From Gigaspora margarita (taxonomy: Eukaryota > Glomeromycota > Glomeromycetes > Diversisporales > Gigasporaceae), in NCBI GenBank assembly GCA_009809945.1, contig WTPW01000703.1, forward strand, positions 198,601 to 262,600: a stretch of DNA of 64,000 bases, read 5' to 3'. The notes under the pieces were generated by a model. That model made no database searches and was not told where the DNA came from. It saw only the letters and a list, made by a program, of their open reading frames with translations. Both the position numbers and the translations under genes were made by a program. Positions 1-11,985 of the stretch are shown in pieces. How positions within the stretch are numbered: position 1 is the stretch's first letter; each line of letters starts with the position of its first letter.

Positions 1-389
1 AACTTTGCGTGGCCTGGCCATGCAAAGTTAATTTTTCGTTTTGCATAACCGGGTGTTTCAAAATTCCGGTCGGCGGGTCGGATTTTTTTTTTTTCTTTTT
101 TTTTAAAAAAAAAAACTTTGCGTGACCTGAATTAATATTCATGTTCACTTTTAAGGTCACGCAAAGTTAATTCTTCGGTTTGCATAATATGGAATCAGAG
201 AATTTTGTTTTTTTTATCGGACATATCGGGTAATTCCGGAAATTTGTGGCCATCATCGGGTGACACCGGAGAAAAAATTAAATGCCAAAAATGGAATAAT
301 TGGCTCGATAGGAATTTTTTTTAAAAAAATTTTTTTGGAAAATTTGGGTCGGCGGGTTATGCAAAACGAAAAATTAACTTTGCGTGGCC
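1..389. repeat. Inverted-repeat element, left end of window
   Basis: Two arms of about 33 bp face each other at 16-48 and 357-389, built around AACTTTGCGTGGCC and TTTTGCATAA. The left edge (1-30) is itself a small palindrome of the same word. A third palindromic copy sits at 114-168 (AACTTTGCGTGACCT facing AGGTCACGCAAAGTT). The DNA between is AT-rich with CGGGT/CCGG words. This looks like a non-autonomous foldback element, but the window edge may cut it. No target duplication can be tested, and no coding sequence was seen. Confidence 0.55.
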
Positions 390-399
390 TTAGGCATAA

Positions 400-1090
400 C
401 ACCGAATGTAGATTTATATCGGATTAATCTAAATATATTTATATCCGGATTTAACTAAATTAATCCGGATTCTTTTTTTTTTAATCCTAGTTATATCCGG
501 ATTGAAAAATTCATCTTGGTTCTAACTCTACACGGGTCAATTGAAAATTACCGAATTTTGTGATTGACACGGAACAAATATACACAAAATCACAAAAAAT
601 ATTCTTTGTACAATTTTCACATTTATACATGTGCACATACACATGTGGCATAAATTTATTATGTATTACGTTTTATATATTATCCAATCATAAGTATTCT
701 AGTTGTCTGTTAACTAAACAATTCATAATTTATATTTCTAATTTCCTTGTCTATAAAAATAGTTTCATGAACTGCCATTTAAAGAGATGTATTAAAGCAT
801 TAAATTTTTTATGAATTGATAAATTAGAATTCAGATGACTAATATAAAATAATAGTATATCTGATATACGTGTATATGTAACTCAAAGTATGTGATAATT
901 AGTATAGCATTGGTTTCGGCTGCTATTTGTTCTTATTTCTGAAACAATGTGAGACTAATTGTCACATAATTTAGAACATTCCAACATATTTTGGCAACAA
1001 CATAAATATTCAGAATTATAAATATTTAAGAAAGAAAATTAAATATCTTTTTAATAGATCCTGTCTCAACTAGTTTAGAATAATTTGAAT
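400..1090. other. AT-rich upstream intergenic region
   Basis: No supported gene. Between about 405 and 510 the words TTATATCCGGAT and TAATCCGGAT recur several times, as in subterminal repeats of a DNA transposon, but no partner end was found. The 84-codon open frame at 560-814 has no recognisable domain and low-complexity composition. The last 200 bases before the kelch start are AT-rich. No confident TATA box can be picked out of this composition. Confidence 0.4.
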
Positions 1091-2703
1091 ATGAATATTC
1101 ATTTTTACTTTTGTAATATATTTAATTTGATTTTGAGCTTTATCCTTTTAGTTGCTGGCCAGCTTTTACCTAGTGCTCGTTATTTACAGACAAGTGTTCT
1201 AGTCAATAATGCACCTGATATCAAATGGTATATCTTGGGTGGTAATTCCGATGGCGGAAGCCGATCGGATATGAATGAAGTCTTATTTCTCGATTTAACG
1301 AAACAATTTGATACTAGTTCACCTCCTTGGAAAGTATTTTCAGAATCAATTCCAATGGCAATAGAACTGAGTACCTCATGCGTTAACTCTTCGTCTATAT
1401 TTTTAATTGGTGGAGAAATGCATGATCCAATGACGCAAGCTCTTAGTTTCTCTTCCTCATTTTATACTTTAAATTTGGAAAGCTCTAAATGGACAATACC
1501 AAGCATTATTGGAGTAAATAACACTTTTTTGGGGCGTCAATCACTGCAGGCAGTTATTGACGACATTGGAAGAATTTTTTTATTTGGTGGAACTAACTTC
1601 ACTGACCATAACTCGTTTATTGGGACTGTTTTTGGTGATATGAATATTATTGACACGAATCAAATGACTTGGTCAACATTACCATTTCAAAATATGCCAA
1701 GAACTGGCTATACTGCAACTTTACTAAAAAATAATTGCATTATCTACCTTGGTGGTCGTTCAAATATTTCTCTTAGTAGCGCTAACTATATTAATATGAA
1801 TCAGGTTCAGTAAAAATAATTTGTCTCTCTTTTATTTTTTTATTTTTTTTATTTTTATTTTTTTTTTCTTTTTTATTTTTATTTTTTTTAGCAAACTAAC
1901 TTGGATAAAAATGATATAGATTCATATATTTAATACAACATCGCTTAGTTGGTATAATATGGTATGTTATATGGTTTATATGGTTAATAATAAAATTGTA
2001 TTAACTAATTAACTGTTGTTTATATTAAAAAAGCAAGCTATTGGAGATAAAATTTCAAGCCGGAGTGGGCATTCAGCTGTTTTGAGTATGTTCACAAGAT
2101 ATTATTATAAATATTTATAAATACGTATTATTATTTACATATTATATATTTAAACATATATTAGCTCTAAATGGAACCATTATTATATATGGAGGTACAA
2201 CCACAGCCAATTTCACTCAAGCAGATCCGATCCTTGCAACCTTAGATACAACAGTTGACCCAATGCGATGGATCTCTCCACATAACAGTTCAACCAGAAA
2301 TGCCCCGCCATCTCTTGGATATCATTCTGCAACTTTATATAATGATTTCATGATAATTGCATTTGGTATTTGTCGTAAATTAAATGATTAGTAATTATAT
2401 ATAATATAAATTACCTTATTTTTTATCACCGTCAGATAATAATATTTCTAAATAATTTTATATTATATAGGTCACCTTCCAAATAGACCAATTAAGCTAA
2501 ATAACCGTGTTTATATCTATGATATTTTAAACAATAAGTGGGTGACAACTATGGATAGAAGTTCAAGCAACCCTATTGATAATCGGTTAATTATTGCAAT
2601 AAGCGTCATAACGGGTATATTTATCATTGCCGTTACTTTAGGATTTCTAATTTACAGAAAATATAAAAAAGCAAAAATGGAATTAAATTACTGGAGTTTA
2701 TAG
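1091..2703 (+). CDS. Kelch-repeat membrane protein, 5 exons, 413 aa
   Basis: Exons at 1091-1804, 1920-1961, 2034-2085, 2165-2365 and 2471-2703 sum to 1242 nt and keep frame throughout. Residues 1-25 form a hydrophobic signal-like segment. The body carries kelch blades: WYILGGNSDG, SIFLIGGEM, IFLFGGTNF, CIIYLGGRSN and IIIYGGTTT, each followed by a Y/F-x-L or W strand. Residues 376-398 (LIIAISVITGIFIIAVTLGF) form a transmembrane helix with a short basic cytosolic tail, RKYKKAK. This predicts a type I membrane protein with an outside beta-propeller, probably a ligand-binding or adhesion role; the ligand is unknown. ATG 1091 is chosen because the frame upstream offers only TTG. The first intron donor (GTTCAG at 1805) is weak; an alternative at 1810 gives a poorer protein. 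Intron 1 holds a long T-rich tract (1828-1889). Confidence 0.85.
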
Positions 2704-4229
2704 AAATATAAATTATATTTAGATTGCATTTTTTCATTTTTAAATGCTCATATATATAATAATTGCATATTTGAACATGATTAAGATCGCTAGACTTAGT
2801 CTCGAAATTCTCATTACATATTATACAATTTTTAATCATAGGCACCACGGTAAATTGTGGGCCTTCTACGCAACTCGTTTAGAATAAAACATGAAATTAT
2901 GACTTATATAGTATTATGATTGATACCATATATGATATTTAAAAGTAATCATGAAATCATGACTGATACAGTATATGATTCTCAAGCATCACACATGACT
3001 TGATTTAACTAACTTCCAAAAGGTGACTTCCTCAAATGTCAAAAATCGCTTATAGCTCAAAATTTAGTCTATGAAAGGGCCTTCTGCGCATTAATAAAAA
3101 TTTTCCTTGCAAAATTTTGACAAATTTAGTACCTTCTAACCCTGATCTAGTGGCAAGACACTAACCCTAACTAAACAAATCAAAATTTACCTTCGAAGTA
3201 ATTTTGAAATTTTTTTGGGTGGCGATTCTACTCTAGTATATTTGTCCTGTGCTATATATCAGTAGATTAAACATATTTCAAAACCGATTTTACTAAATCA
3301 CACCACTGGTGTTTAACACCAATTCCAGAAATTGGTACGGTCAAGCCGGATCCAATAAAAATTTATAGTTACTATAAACTGCCATATACCGGTACTTATA
3401 AATAAACCCACTATACAATATAGTGGAATAAAACACTTATGGTTATATATTTTTGATATAATATGTGCACATATATCATTATATAGTCAATTATGCGAAC
3501 GAACATTTTTATAACAAGTTAAATGTCGTTTCTCAGAAAACTTTTTCAAAAAAATTCAGTTCGTTAAATCTGACGTAATTGAGAAATTTAAATTCGAGTG
3601 TATTGCATTTATTTATTAAAAATTTTCTTCATTATAATCATTTGAAACTAGTATCGTCATAACATGTCTTTTAAAAAAAAAAGTTTCGTGAAATATTCAC
3701 AAATGCATTGTGGAATATAAATATGCACATATGTACACGAAAATATCGGCCAACTTTAATACGGTACAAATTTCTGAATTATGTCAACTTTCCATATAAT
3801 GAGTTGGATATTTTGGAGGAGGATTTTTCCGGGAGTTAACACTTACTATTATTGAACTGACATAGAATTTAAGCCTTTCAACTTGATATACATACTGTAT
3901 TTGTCGAAAAGTATATTTCTATGATTCTATAACTATATGCACATATAAGCACATCGCATATTCCCGTTCTCTAATAATTATTAAAAAAAATGGTGTAAAG
4001 GAGCAGGCTCTCACATTTATATTTTGGGTGCTTTAAACAAATATTGAATATCGGGCATATTAACCAATATTAACATTCCATATTTTATCTCAAATTCTTC
4101 CATATCCCGTTCCTGGTTTTAACGTGACTACGTCGCACAACACTAACTATTCTAATTAGGGTAGCTGCGCGACATGCGATGGCGCGCTGGACCAGTACGA
4201 TCACGTGTGACATGTAAATTTAAAATATA
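2704..4229. other. Intergenic, no gene seen
   Basis: AT-rich DNA without a credible open frame. A near-duplicate of about 45 bp built on ATCATGA-type words occurs at 2890-2980. Segment 2990-3200 (with CTTCTGCGCATTAATAAAAA and ACTAACCCTAACTAAAC) is a diverged relative of 43930-44100, so part of this gap is an old dispersed repeat. Otherwise I see nothing assignable. Confidence 0.4.
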
Positions 4230-4923
4230 AGTAATAGCTGTATAGTGCGTGACGCCGCGTAGGTACACGCAACAAGTTTAAACTCATGTTCTAGAAGCCT
4301 ATGAAAAATTTGTAATAAAAGTTATAATTTTTTTATAATCTTAGTAATTCGATTTCAATAATCACATGTAATTACAGCATTAACTAGAAACTACTTGNGT
4401 TTAACAAGATATCAGAAGGACATGGCATAAAACGATGAAGATCGAGGTAATTAATCGAATATGTTATTTCATAAAATCTTTTAATCTTACATTCGACAAG
4501 CTCACCAAATTACCGTGGCATGCAAAATTTAAAATAAGGGANAGCTGTGCAGCGAGTGATGCCGCGGTCGGGTATACGCAGCAAGTTCATGTTCAAGCAA
4601 CCTATGAAAACTTGTATCAAAAAATACAACCTCTTTATAATAGTAATATGATTTCATTAATCACATGTAATTACAGTGTTGTCCAGAAAATACCTGCATT
4701 TTACAAAATATTAGAAGCAACTCAGCATAAAACTGTGAAGGTCGAGGTAACAAACCAATATGCAGTGTGTGACGCCATGCAGAATAACAGTCGATTTCAG
4801 TGGGTACACGCAACAAGTTTAAACTCGCGCAGCCTACGTAAATTTGTAATAAAAGTTATAATCTTTTTATAATTTTAGTAATTTAATTTCATTAATTACA
4901 TATAATTACAGCATTAACTACTT
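4230..4923 (+). repeat. Tandem/dispersed repeat units, first block
   Basis: At least three diverged units of roughly 200-280 bp follow one another. Each contains a GTGACGCC/GTGCAGCG word, then CGCAACAAGTT, CATGTTCAAGCA, a TTATAATCTTAGTAATTCGA-like stretch and ATTACAGCATTAACTA. They continue into AACAAGATATCAGAAGGACA and GGCATAAAACGATGAAG. A further unit continues at 5990-6415 beyond an inserted transposon. Open frames across the units (e.g. 4435-4872) arise from the repeat and contain no domain I recognise. Ns at 4397 and 4542 mark assembly ambiguity in this repeat. Confidence 0.6.
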
Positions 4924-5989
4924 CCCTATAAGAAAATTGGACCAGATCGGCACGGGTTGGTATGGCCCAAATTGGTATGGATTCTGTGGACCGTGTGGGA
5001 CTGTATGCCCTTGCCAATTGGAATGTAAATAGTTCGGGGTTTTGTAGTAGTTTACTTGTCAAATCGGCAAGGGATTTGGTATGGTAATGAACGTAAATTC
5101 ACGTGCCACTGTGATAATGATGTGGATTAACTATTAAATCATAAATTTACATGAGTAATCAATATAAGATGAACAAGCTAACTGTACATGAAGCAAAATT
5201 TTGTAAGGAATTTTTTATATTAAGACACACAAGGAAACTTCATTAGTGAAATTATGAGAAATTGTTTTATTTTAAAAAATCCTTTACTTACCTTTCGCTC
5301 TCCATGAAACAAGCCACCACGTATCATGAGCAACACTTGTGTAATTTACACATACGTGTCATCTGGATGTGCCAATTCATAAAGTAACTATGGGTAATGA
5401 AGTGGATCTGCTATAATTCATTGCCAATCAGTCCAAACTAAACGATTTTATACCATTCGAATCGTCTCATTGAGACGATTCGAATCGTACAAAAATTGGT
5501 TGATTTCGATAACTGGGTCATAAGATATTAGCACTCGAATGTTATAAATCAATTTTGTTTTAAAAATAAACCAATGTTATATCTGGACACTATTCTAGCG
5601 TCGATAAACCGTGACCCAGTGATCGAAATCAAACGATTTTTGTACCATTCGAATCGTCTCGATGAGACGATTCGAATTGTATAAAAATTGGTTAGTTTGG
5701 ACCAATAGGTCATGAGTTATTGCGAATCTGCCCAATACACTTATCCACCACAATATGCAATACCATTTCCAATTTCGTGTAGCATATGATTGATCCAAAT
5801 TGAACAATTTTGATACCATCGATTCGTCTCATCAAGACGAATTGAATGGTACCAAAATTATTCTATTTGTCTGTGCCATTTTTACCGTGCCATTCCGTAA
5901 AACGTTACTGTAGTGCTACAAGATCCATGCCATTTTGAGCATTCCTAATACCAACCTGTACCACAGCCCGTACCACTTTTCTTACACGG
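4924..5989 (+). mobile_element. TIR DNA element, 1.07 kb, inserted in the 4.2-6.4 kb repeat
   Basis: Ends are CCCTATAAGAAAATTGG on the left and CTTTTCTTACACGG on the right, inverted and imperfect. Subterminal GGTTGG/GGTATGG words lie just inside. The flanking repeat reads continuously across the insertion: TAACTACTT on the left and CTTGCATTCAACAAG on the right compare with ACTACTTGNGTTTAACAAG at 4390, leaving at most a short CTT duplication. No transposase. The inner part holds three palindromic modules (5440-5500, 5635-5690, 5800-5860) with cores such as GTCTCATTGAGAC. A second copy in inverted orientation is 50728-52370. Confidence 0.75.
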
Positions 5990-6415
5990 CTTGCATTCAA
6001 CAAGATATCAGAAGGACATGGCATAAAACGATGAAGGTTGAGGTNATAAATTTAATATGTAATTCCATAAAATCTTCAAATCTTATATTTGACAAGCTCT
6101 CCAAATTACCGTGGCATGCAAATTTTAAAATAAAGGATAGCTGTGCAGCGCGTAATATCATGCACAGTCAGGTGCATGCAACAAGTCCAAGCTCATGTTC
6201 AAGCAGCCTATGTAAACTCAGAACAAAAAATATAACCACTTTATATAATCTTAGTAATTCGATTTCATTATTCATATGTAATTACAGTATTAACCAGAAA
6301 ATACCTGCATCTAATAAGATATTAGAAGGACCGTGGCATAAAACTATGAAGGTCGAGATGTCAAATCGAAATGTAATTCTATAAAATCTTCCAATCTTAA
6401 ATTTGACAAGCTCTC
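5990..6415 (+). repeat. Tandem/dispersed repeat units, second block
   Basis: Continuation of the 4230-4923 repeat, with about one and a half units that repeat AACAAGATATCAGAAGGACA, TGGCATAAAACGATGAAG, GACAAGCTCTCCAAATTAC and ATTACAGTATTAACCAG. The phase matches the block before the inserted element. An N lies at 6045. No gene. Confidence 0.6.
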
Positions 6416-6504
6416 TAAATTGCTGTTTCTCCTGATAATCATTCATCACGAAGAAATCTGTTCATGCCAACAATCACTTTAAAGACACCGCATCTTATTT
6501 ACAC

Positions 6505-6702
6505 TTATTTCACTGACAGGCTTATTTTATAGACGAATAATTTACAAACAAGTTCATTTCGTAAACAACTAATAATTGTTTTAATTCTAAACTTAATCTT
6601 AACGGCAATGACTAGAATTGTCTTGCAAAAGTAAAATAAATTGTTTACGAAATGAACTTGTCCATTAATCGATCATCTTAAAGCAGGCCTGCTAATGAAA
6701 TG
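6505..6702. mobile_element. MITE with about 45-bp inverted ends
   Basis: Left arm (CAGGCTTATTTTATAGACGA, then ACAAGTTCATTTCGTAAAC) and right arm (GTTTACGAAATGAACTTGT, then AAAGCAGGCCTG) are inverted copies around a 70-bp AT-rich centre. A related, longer copy lies inside the hAT element at about 39632-40165. No coding capacity. Target duplication not resolved. Confidence 0.65.
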
Positions 6703-6917
6703 TATGTATTTGAAGTGATTGTAAGTTGATCAAAGCAGTACGAACCTAGTTACTAAGCAAAAGATAAAACCCAAGCTCAAAAAAAAACTAACGAAAATTT
6801 GAGAAACAACGGAAAATATAAAATTCAAAAATATATAAATTTAAAAATTCGATAAGCAATAGCGCATAATTTTTGAAATTAATAATCATTTTAGCGTCAT
6901 AATGATAAATCGAATTT

Positions 6918-7615
6918 TTTTTTTTTATGTTAACCCTAGAGCATTGCTAGGGGCGCAGCTGGCGCCTCATTTATTAAGGTCTTTTTTATTCATAGGAACC
7001 CGACAAACCCGGGCTCCTATTATTACATCATTATGTTTTTTTCTACGACTAAGCTACACCTCCCTTCATCGGTCATTTCCCCAACTTCAGTCCAGCCGGT
7101 ACGCCACGGCAGGAATTTAAGAGATCTGTGCCCCCCTGCGCGCTTTTCTAGGACGTCCCCTTTGTCGTCAACCTTGAGTACTTTGTCCGATTTTAGTTTG
7201 GTGGCACCTAGTCGGGAGCTTCAATTTTCTTGTATCCCTCATGGGACTTTTCCTAATTTGGTTATCAACACCGTGTTTTTATACCTTGCAACCGGAATTT
7301 CACCGGGAGTATTCTTTTTTGTTCACCCGGATTTCCACCGGGAGTATTCTTATTTGTTCCACCGGAATTTCGCCGGAAGTATTCTTTATTTCCTTTTTTG
7401 TCCGGATCTTCACTAGGGGTCCGCTTTTTTCATATGCCGTATCTTCATAGAGCGTCCGAATGTGGTTATAAACCCGCACGCGGTCCTAGCACCCAGGTTC
7501 AGCCCGTCCGTCTCGTGACTCCGTGTAGAATTAATGTTCCTAGTGGGACCTGAACCGGCGACCTTACGTTTGGGGACCTGAGAGCGTAACCACTACGCTA
7601 TCGACCTGCAGGTCC
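6918..7615 (-). mobile_element. tRNA-derived SINE with 13-bp target duplication
   Basis: The 13-bp word ATAAATCGAATTT flanks the element at 6905-6917 and 7616-7628. On the minus strand it begins at 7615 with a tRNA-like head: a perfect A box TAGCGTAGTGG and a near-perfect B box GGTTCAGGTCC. It ends in a T run on the plus strand (6915-6926), i.e. an A tail. The body is GC-richer than the surroundings and contains about four diverged tandem units (7290-7420) reading CACCGGGAGTATTC on the plus strand. The 127-aa open frame at 7033-7416 is a by-product. It would be mobilised by a LINE in trans; none is present here. Confidence 0.88.
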
Positions 7616-7628
7616 ATAAATCGAATTT

Positions 7629-9240
7629 AATAATGCCTCAGTTAAAAATAATGTCACGTTACAATATTAACAATCACATGCAAGTTCAAGAATGTCGCAA
7701 TTATTACCTATTAAAGGTTTCAGATATAAAAATGTCATAATAGGAATGCACAATGATCAATATTTGAAACATCCTTACTTTAAATGACAAGTACAGAAGT
7801 AACAATGAAATCATTATACGTATGAAAATTGAAAATTATAATTTTTTCCAAAAATGAATAAACAAAAATCATTACTTCTACTGAAATAGGATTTTTTTAA
7901 AGAATCAGTATAAGTGACATCAAAAACGTAATTATCATCATCTTGAAATATACCATAAATAGAAAAAAAAGAGATAACCATAATACATTCCAAAATAGGA
8001 AAAAATATAGCGCACCAAAAAGTTGAACGGAACCATCCCTCACATTTCATGTAATCGTACTAGTATTATAGATCACTAACCTAGCAATTCTACCTAATTA
8101 TAACTAATTAGTTATGCAATACTCGTAATAACAACATTCACATGGCCATAGCAACGCAGACAGAAGCAGCAGGGACAACATCTATGCAATCTCATCATCA
8201 ATTATGTTAACTCGAGCTATAAAATAAACGATGGAAATCACTAACGGAATCTATGAAATTCATCACCGCAAAAATGGGAAAGGATCAAATACTAATAACA
8301 AATCAAGCGCCATAAGCACACCTTATATATTAAGGTAAAAAAATAACAAAATCCAATTTCAACAGCAATGATGCCAAACAACTACTAAGAGTTTACCACC
8401 AGTCCAACACTGACGCCAAGCAACGACGAAAGAGATCCATCACCAGCAACTCGACACCATACAATGACGAAAGAATGCACCACCAGCAATGCCAGCACCA
8501 AACAATGACGTAAACAACATTAACAGCCACCCGATTTGTCACATCTAAAATTTTAACATATGATTTTTCGTACATTACACAAATCAACGAATTACAGTTT
8601 TAAAAATTTTTGCCTAAACCTTTAGTTGAAATATATAGTGTCCGATATGACAAAATTATTCTTGAGTTTTTTATGAATCGTATGGTACATGGATCATACA
8701 AAATAAACAGTTCCCTATAAAATGTTACACCCTTGAAGGTGGGTAATTATTTTACATACTTTTGACGCATTCTTTCTGAGTTTGCAAATTTTTTACCTGT
8801 AAAGTGGTTCACTAGGTGCGCTATAAGGAGGGCTTTCGGTAAAATGCATCTTCGAAAGGCGGATACATTAAGAACATAATGCAGAAAATCAAGAAAACTA
8901 TTTTATAGTAAGTAGATCGCTTATTAATTCATCGTAACTGATATATTTTAAGCTATTCAACTTTGTTAATACTTTCTATTATTCTATTCTTAACTAGTTC
9001 TATTTATTTGAGATAAGTTATTTAAGCTTATATTGTCTTGTTTATTTTGGTTTAACTAGTTGAAGGCATAATTGTTAGACGAAACTTTAGATATTAATCG
9101 GGCAGTTTTGAAAGATTGATATTATAAAATATTTCATCTATCAATTCTAGTTAAGGTGTAAAAAATAATATATTGTACTTAAGCTTATAATATTTTTAAT
9201 TTAGGATGATTTTTCTTTTATTTATTCGTGTTAATTATGT
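7629..9240. repeat. Intergenic, with degenerate minisatellite at 8345-8525
   Basis: No supported gene. Around 8345-8525 a unit resembling CCACCAGCAATGCCAGCACC plus CAAACAATGACG-AAAGA recurs about three times, with a period near 55 bp and much divergence. The rest is AT-rich and featureless to me. Confidence 0.45.
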
Positions 9241-9254
9241 AGTCTGGTGCTAAG

Positions 9255-9455
9255 AAAATGTATGAATTTGATGAAAAAAAATTTTTACAAAAAATTTGGT
9301 TTCTCGTGAACTATTGATCAGAATTACATAATTTTGGTATCAATCAGTTCGGCTTATTGAGACAAATCGAATGGTATAAAGATCATGTAATTCTGATTAC
9401 TAGTTCACGAGAAACCCAATTTTTTGTAAAAAAAAAATTTTTCATCAATTCGTCC
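9255..9455. repeat. Foldback element, about 200 bp
   Basis: Two arms of about 90 bp are near-perfect inverted copies. The left arm reads TTTGGTTTCTCGTGAACTA then CAGAATTACATAATTTTGGT; the right arm reads ATCATGTAATTCTGAT then AGTTCACGAGAAACCCAA. The centre carries the module GGCTTATTGAGACAAATCGA. The outer part continues as A-rich facing T-rich tracts. This would form a long hairpin if transcribed. Confidence 0.7.
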
Positions 9456-10785
9456 TTTTTTCCAGCAAAAATCCATTATTTATTAATTGGCATATTTAAA
9501 TTATTTAAATCAATTTTAATTTAATAATTGTATAATTCTTTATTTAAATAAATAAATGAACATTTTTAATAAATACGTATACAGTTTTTTTTGTGATTTG
9601 TAACTATATCTTATTAATAATTTTAGTTCTAATCATTTTATAACTTGTAACTAGCCCAATGCCTTCCAGTAAGATAGATTTACATGAGAATAACTTCGTT
9701 GGTATTCACTAATCCAACCCAGTTGAAATTTTAATAAGCTGTTTTCGACCTACTTAATTTTAAAAAATTACCTTATTAGTAATAATTCTAGTTTAACTAG
9801 CTTAAAATTTCTTTGTAATCACACGATTTCTAAACCTGACAAGGTCTACGTGTTGAATCTAGTACCTTGTAGTCGTAACCTGCAACCTTTTTAATGGTTT
9901 TAGTGGTTTATAATTTTTAAAACAAGCTTAGTAAGCTTATAGAAGTGAAATAGTAAGCAGCTTTATACATATAAAAATTAAACAAAATGTTAACTTTAAG
10001 TGCTGCATTCTTCTTGAGTTTATTTTGTATTATATTTTAACCTTGCAAATAATAAAGAAATCAACTTTCTAAACTGTAAAAATGCATGCTATAAGTGCAG
10101 TTTTCTTTTTAGAAACCCTTGAAATAAATGATTGAAAGTAGGTAACCGTTGCAATTTACTATGAAAATTGAGCCCATCATATGCATGTCGATCACTCAAA
10201 TTTCATAGTAAAAATTTTACTCTCAAGATCTGCATGACATATTGTGTGACTGTTATTAACAACAAAAAATCGAATTGCCAATAATAATGCCTGTGCATAA
10301 TGCAACCTTCATCATTGACACATGAAATCATTTCGTCAGGCAACTTCAAATTGACGAAATGACGAATGACAAAACCTATAACACATGATGAATCCAATGA
10401 CGCATAGTAAAACACATAATAAATAACAAAACCCATGATGATTTTGATGCAGCATAAGATTATTATTTATTTCTTTCATAATAGAAATAAATTTAGTAAA
10501 TTTAATTATTTGGCCATTATATCTACCCAGTTTCTATTATTTTGATATATCGATCTGACATTATTCGATGATTTGCAACAATCATCCGAATATATCCAAT
10601 AGGTGTTCTATGAATTGGCAGTGATATAGTATTTTATCATTATGCATTTTTTATGTTTTTTATTTTGGCATAGCTTGTGACATAGTTTGGTAATTTTAAC
10701 TCTCAATAAGGGCTATAGACTCTCAGCGAGTGTATGAAGCCCTTAGTGTGTGAATTAAACACCTAGTGAGTGATTAAAACCTCAA
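9456..10785. other. AT-rich intergenic, no gene seen
   Basis: No recognisable gene. The 77-codon frame at 10203-10436 (minus) is low-complexity and unsupported. At about 10699-10780 a loose repetition of CTCAGCGAGTG, CTTAGTGTGTG and CCTAGTGAGTG gives a degenerate 25-bp periodicity. Confidence 0.4.
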
Positions 10786-11261
10786 GGCTGTTAATCAGTC
10801 TGTTCAGTCCATCCTGGTAAAAAGACTGCCAGTCTTTGAAAAAAATGGACTGGACTGCGGTCCAGAAATAAATAGGACCAAATAGAGCTAGATCGGAATC
10901 AATATAATACTTTTTTGCTACAATGATGAAATTAAGTTTATTAGTATAAGAATTTCAATACTTTTTACAATAAGCTTTTCAAATTTATTATATGATAAAG
11001 AGTAGCAATAGTCATTTATTAATTAATATGTTTGATAATATTAGCATATATAAATTATAGATTAGAAAATAATATAGTATATTAATATAGGAAAATAACA
11101 TCTTTTAATTAACTTTGTAAATATGAACACTATAGTTAAAATCAGTTAAAAAGATATTTTGTCACTTTTAACCACTTAACATTCAAGAATTTGATTGAAT
11201 TATATAATTAATAATGGTACATTACTTACATGTAGATCGAGCAGATTACACTTATTTCAGA

Positions 11262-11815
11262 TTTGAACAATATACTGTATTTGCATATAGGTGTTGTTTT
11301 GGGACATGAGTTTGAGGCAAGCTAATAGTTAATTTACTTGAATGCAAATTATAATTTTTATCATTAAAAATCCTTAGCTAAATTAATCATTACAGTCAGA
11401 TCTCCATATATGCAACCTCCATAAATGCAATACCTCCCTAAATGCACATTTTTGTCATGTTTGTAAGAAATTATTAGTGCTAAATGCACATTCTATATTC
11501 TGTAAATGCACGTTCTGCCAAATAATTTTCTATATCATGCTACCTCCCTAAATGCACGTAGCAAATCAAATTTTAGTATTTAAGATAGGTTATACAATTT
11601 TTGGTAGAAGTTATACAAACTTGATGATCTAATCCTTAATGCTGCAATTTAATTGGCTCTCCCTAAATGCAATACCTCTCTAAATGCATGTTGCAGGCTT
11701 GTCTGTACATGTTGTATTTATGGAGGTTTGACTGTATCTTGTTTCAAACTCATGTTTCAAAATAATGCCCATAGGCATTATTTTGCACAAATACAGTGCA
11801 AATTGTAAATCAACT
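11262..11815. mobile_element. Inverted-repeat element split by a pogo-like MITE
   Basis: The left arm 11262-11320 (TACTGTATTTGCATATAGG, TGGGACATGAGTTTGAGGCA) faces the right arm 11738-11815 (TTGTTTCAAACTCATGTTTC, TTTTGCACAAATACAGT). The MITE at 11393-11734 occupies the centre. A similar short pair (CCGTATTTGCATGGACAT facing TAATGCACAAATAC) lies at 39430-39565, so this is a small family. Confidence 0.5.
11393..11734. mobile_element. Pogo-like MITE, copy A
   Basis: It starts CAGTCAGATCTCCATATATG and ends GGAGGTTTGACTG, flanked on both sides by TA (11391-11392, 11735-11736). The interior has several GGAGGTATTGCATTTAGGG-type words in both orientations. Ends of the form CAGTCAAACCTC with a TA target match the pogo/Tigger branch of Tc1-mariner. 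No transposase. Other copies are at 13875-14196 and 31674-32005. Confidence 0.8.
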
Positions 11816-11985
11816 GATCACATCATTGCTGGCATTAATAAATTTCTCTATTTTATTAAATTAACAACAACCTGTTCTTATTATATATTATATGTAGTTT
11901 AATCTTTTTTAACAACCTATAGAGCTTGTAATTGACATTTTATAGTTGTTTTAAAATACATAATCAATATTTAGTTAATTTGATA

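Noticed and set aside
4435-4872. 145-aa coding region
   Set aside because: It covers diverged repeat units also present at 5990-6415, includes an ambiguous base, and shows no domain.
7033-7450. Overlapping 127-aa and 69-aa frames with repeated FHREYSF-like motifs
   Set aside because: They come from tandem units of a SINE body on the opposite strand.
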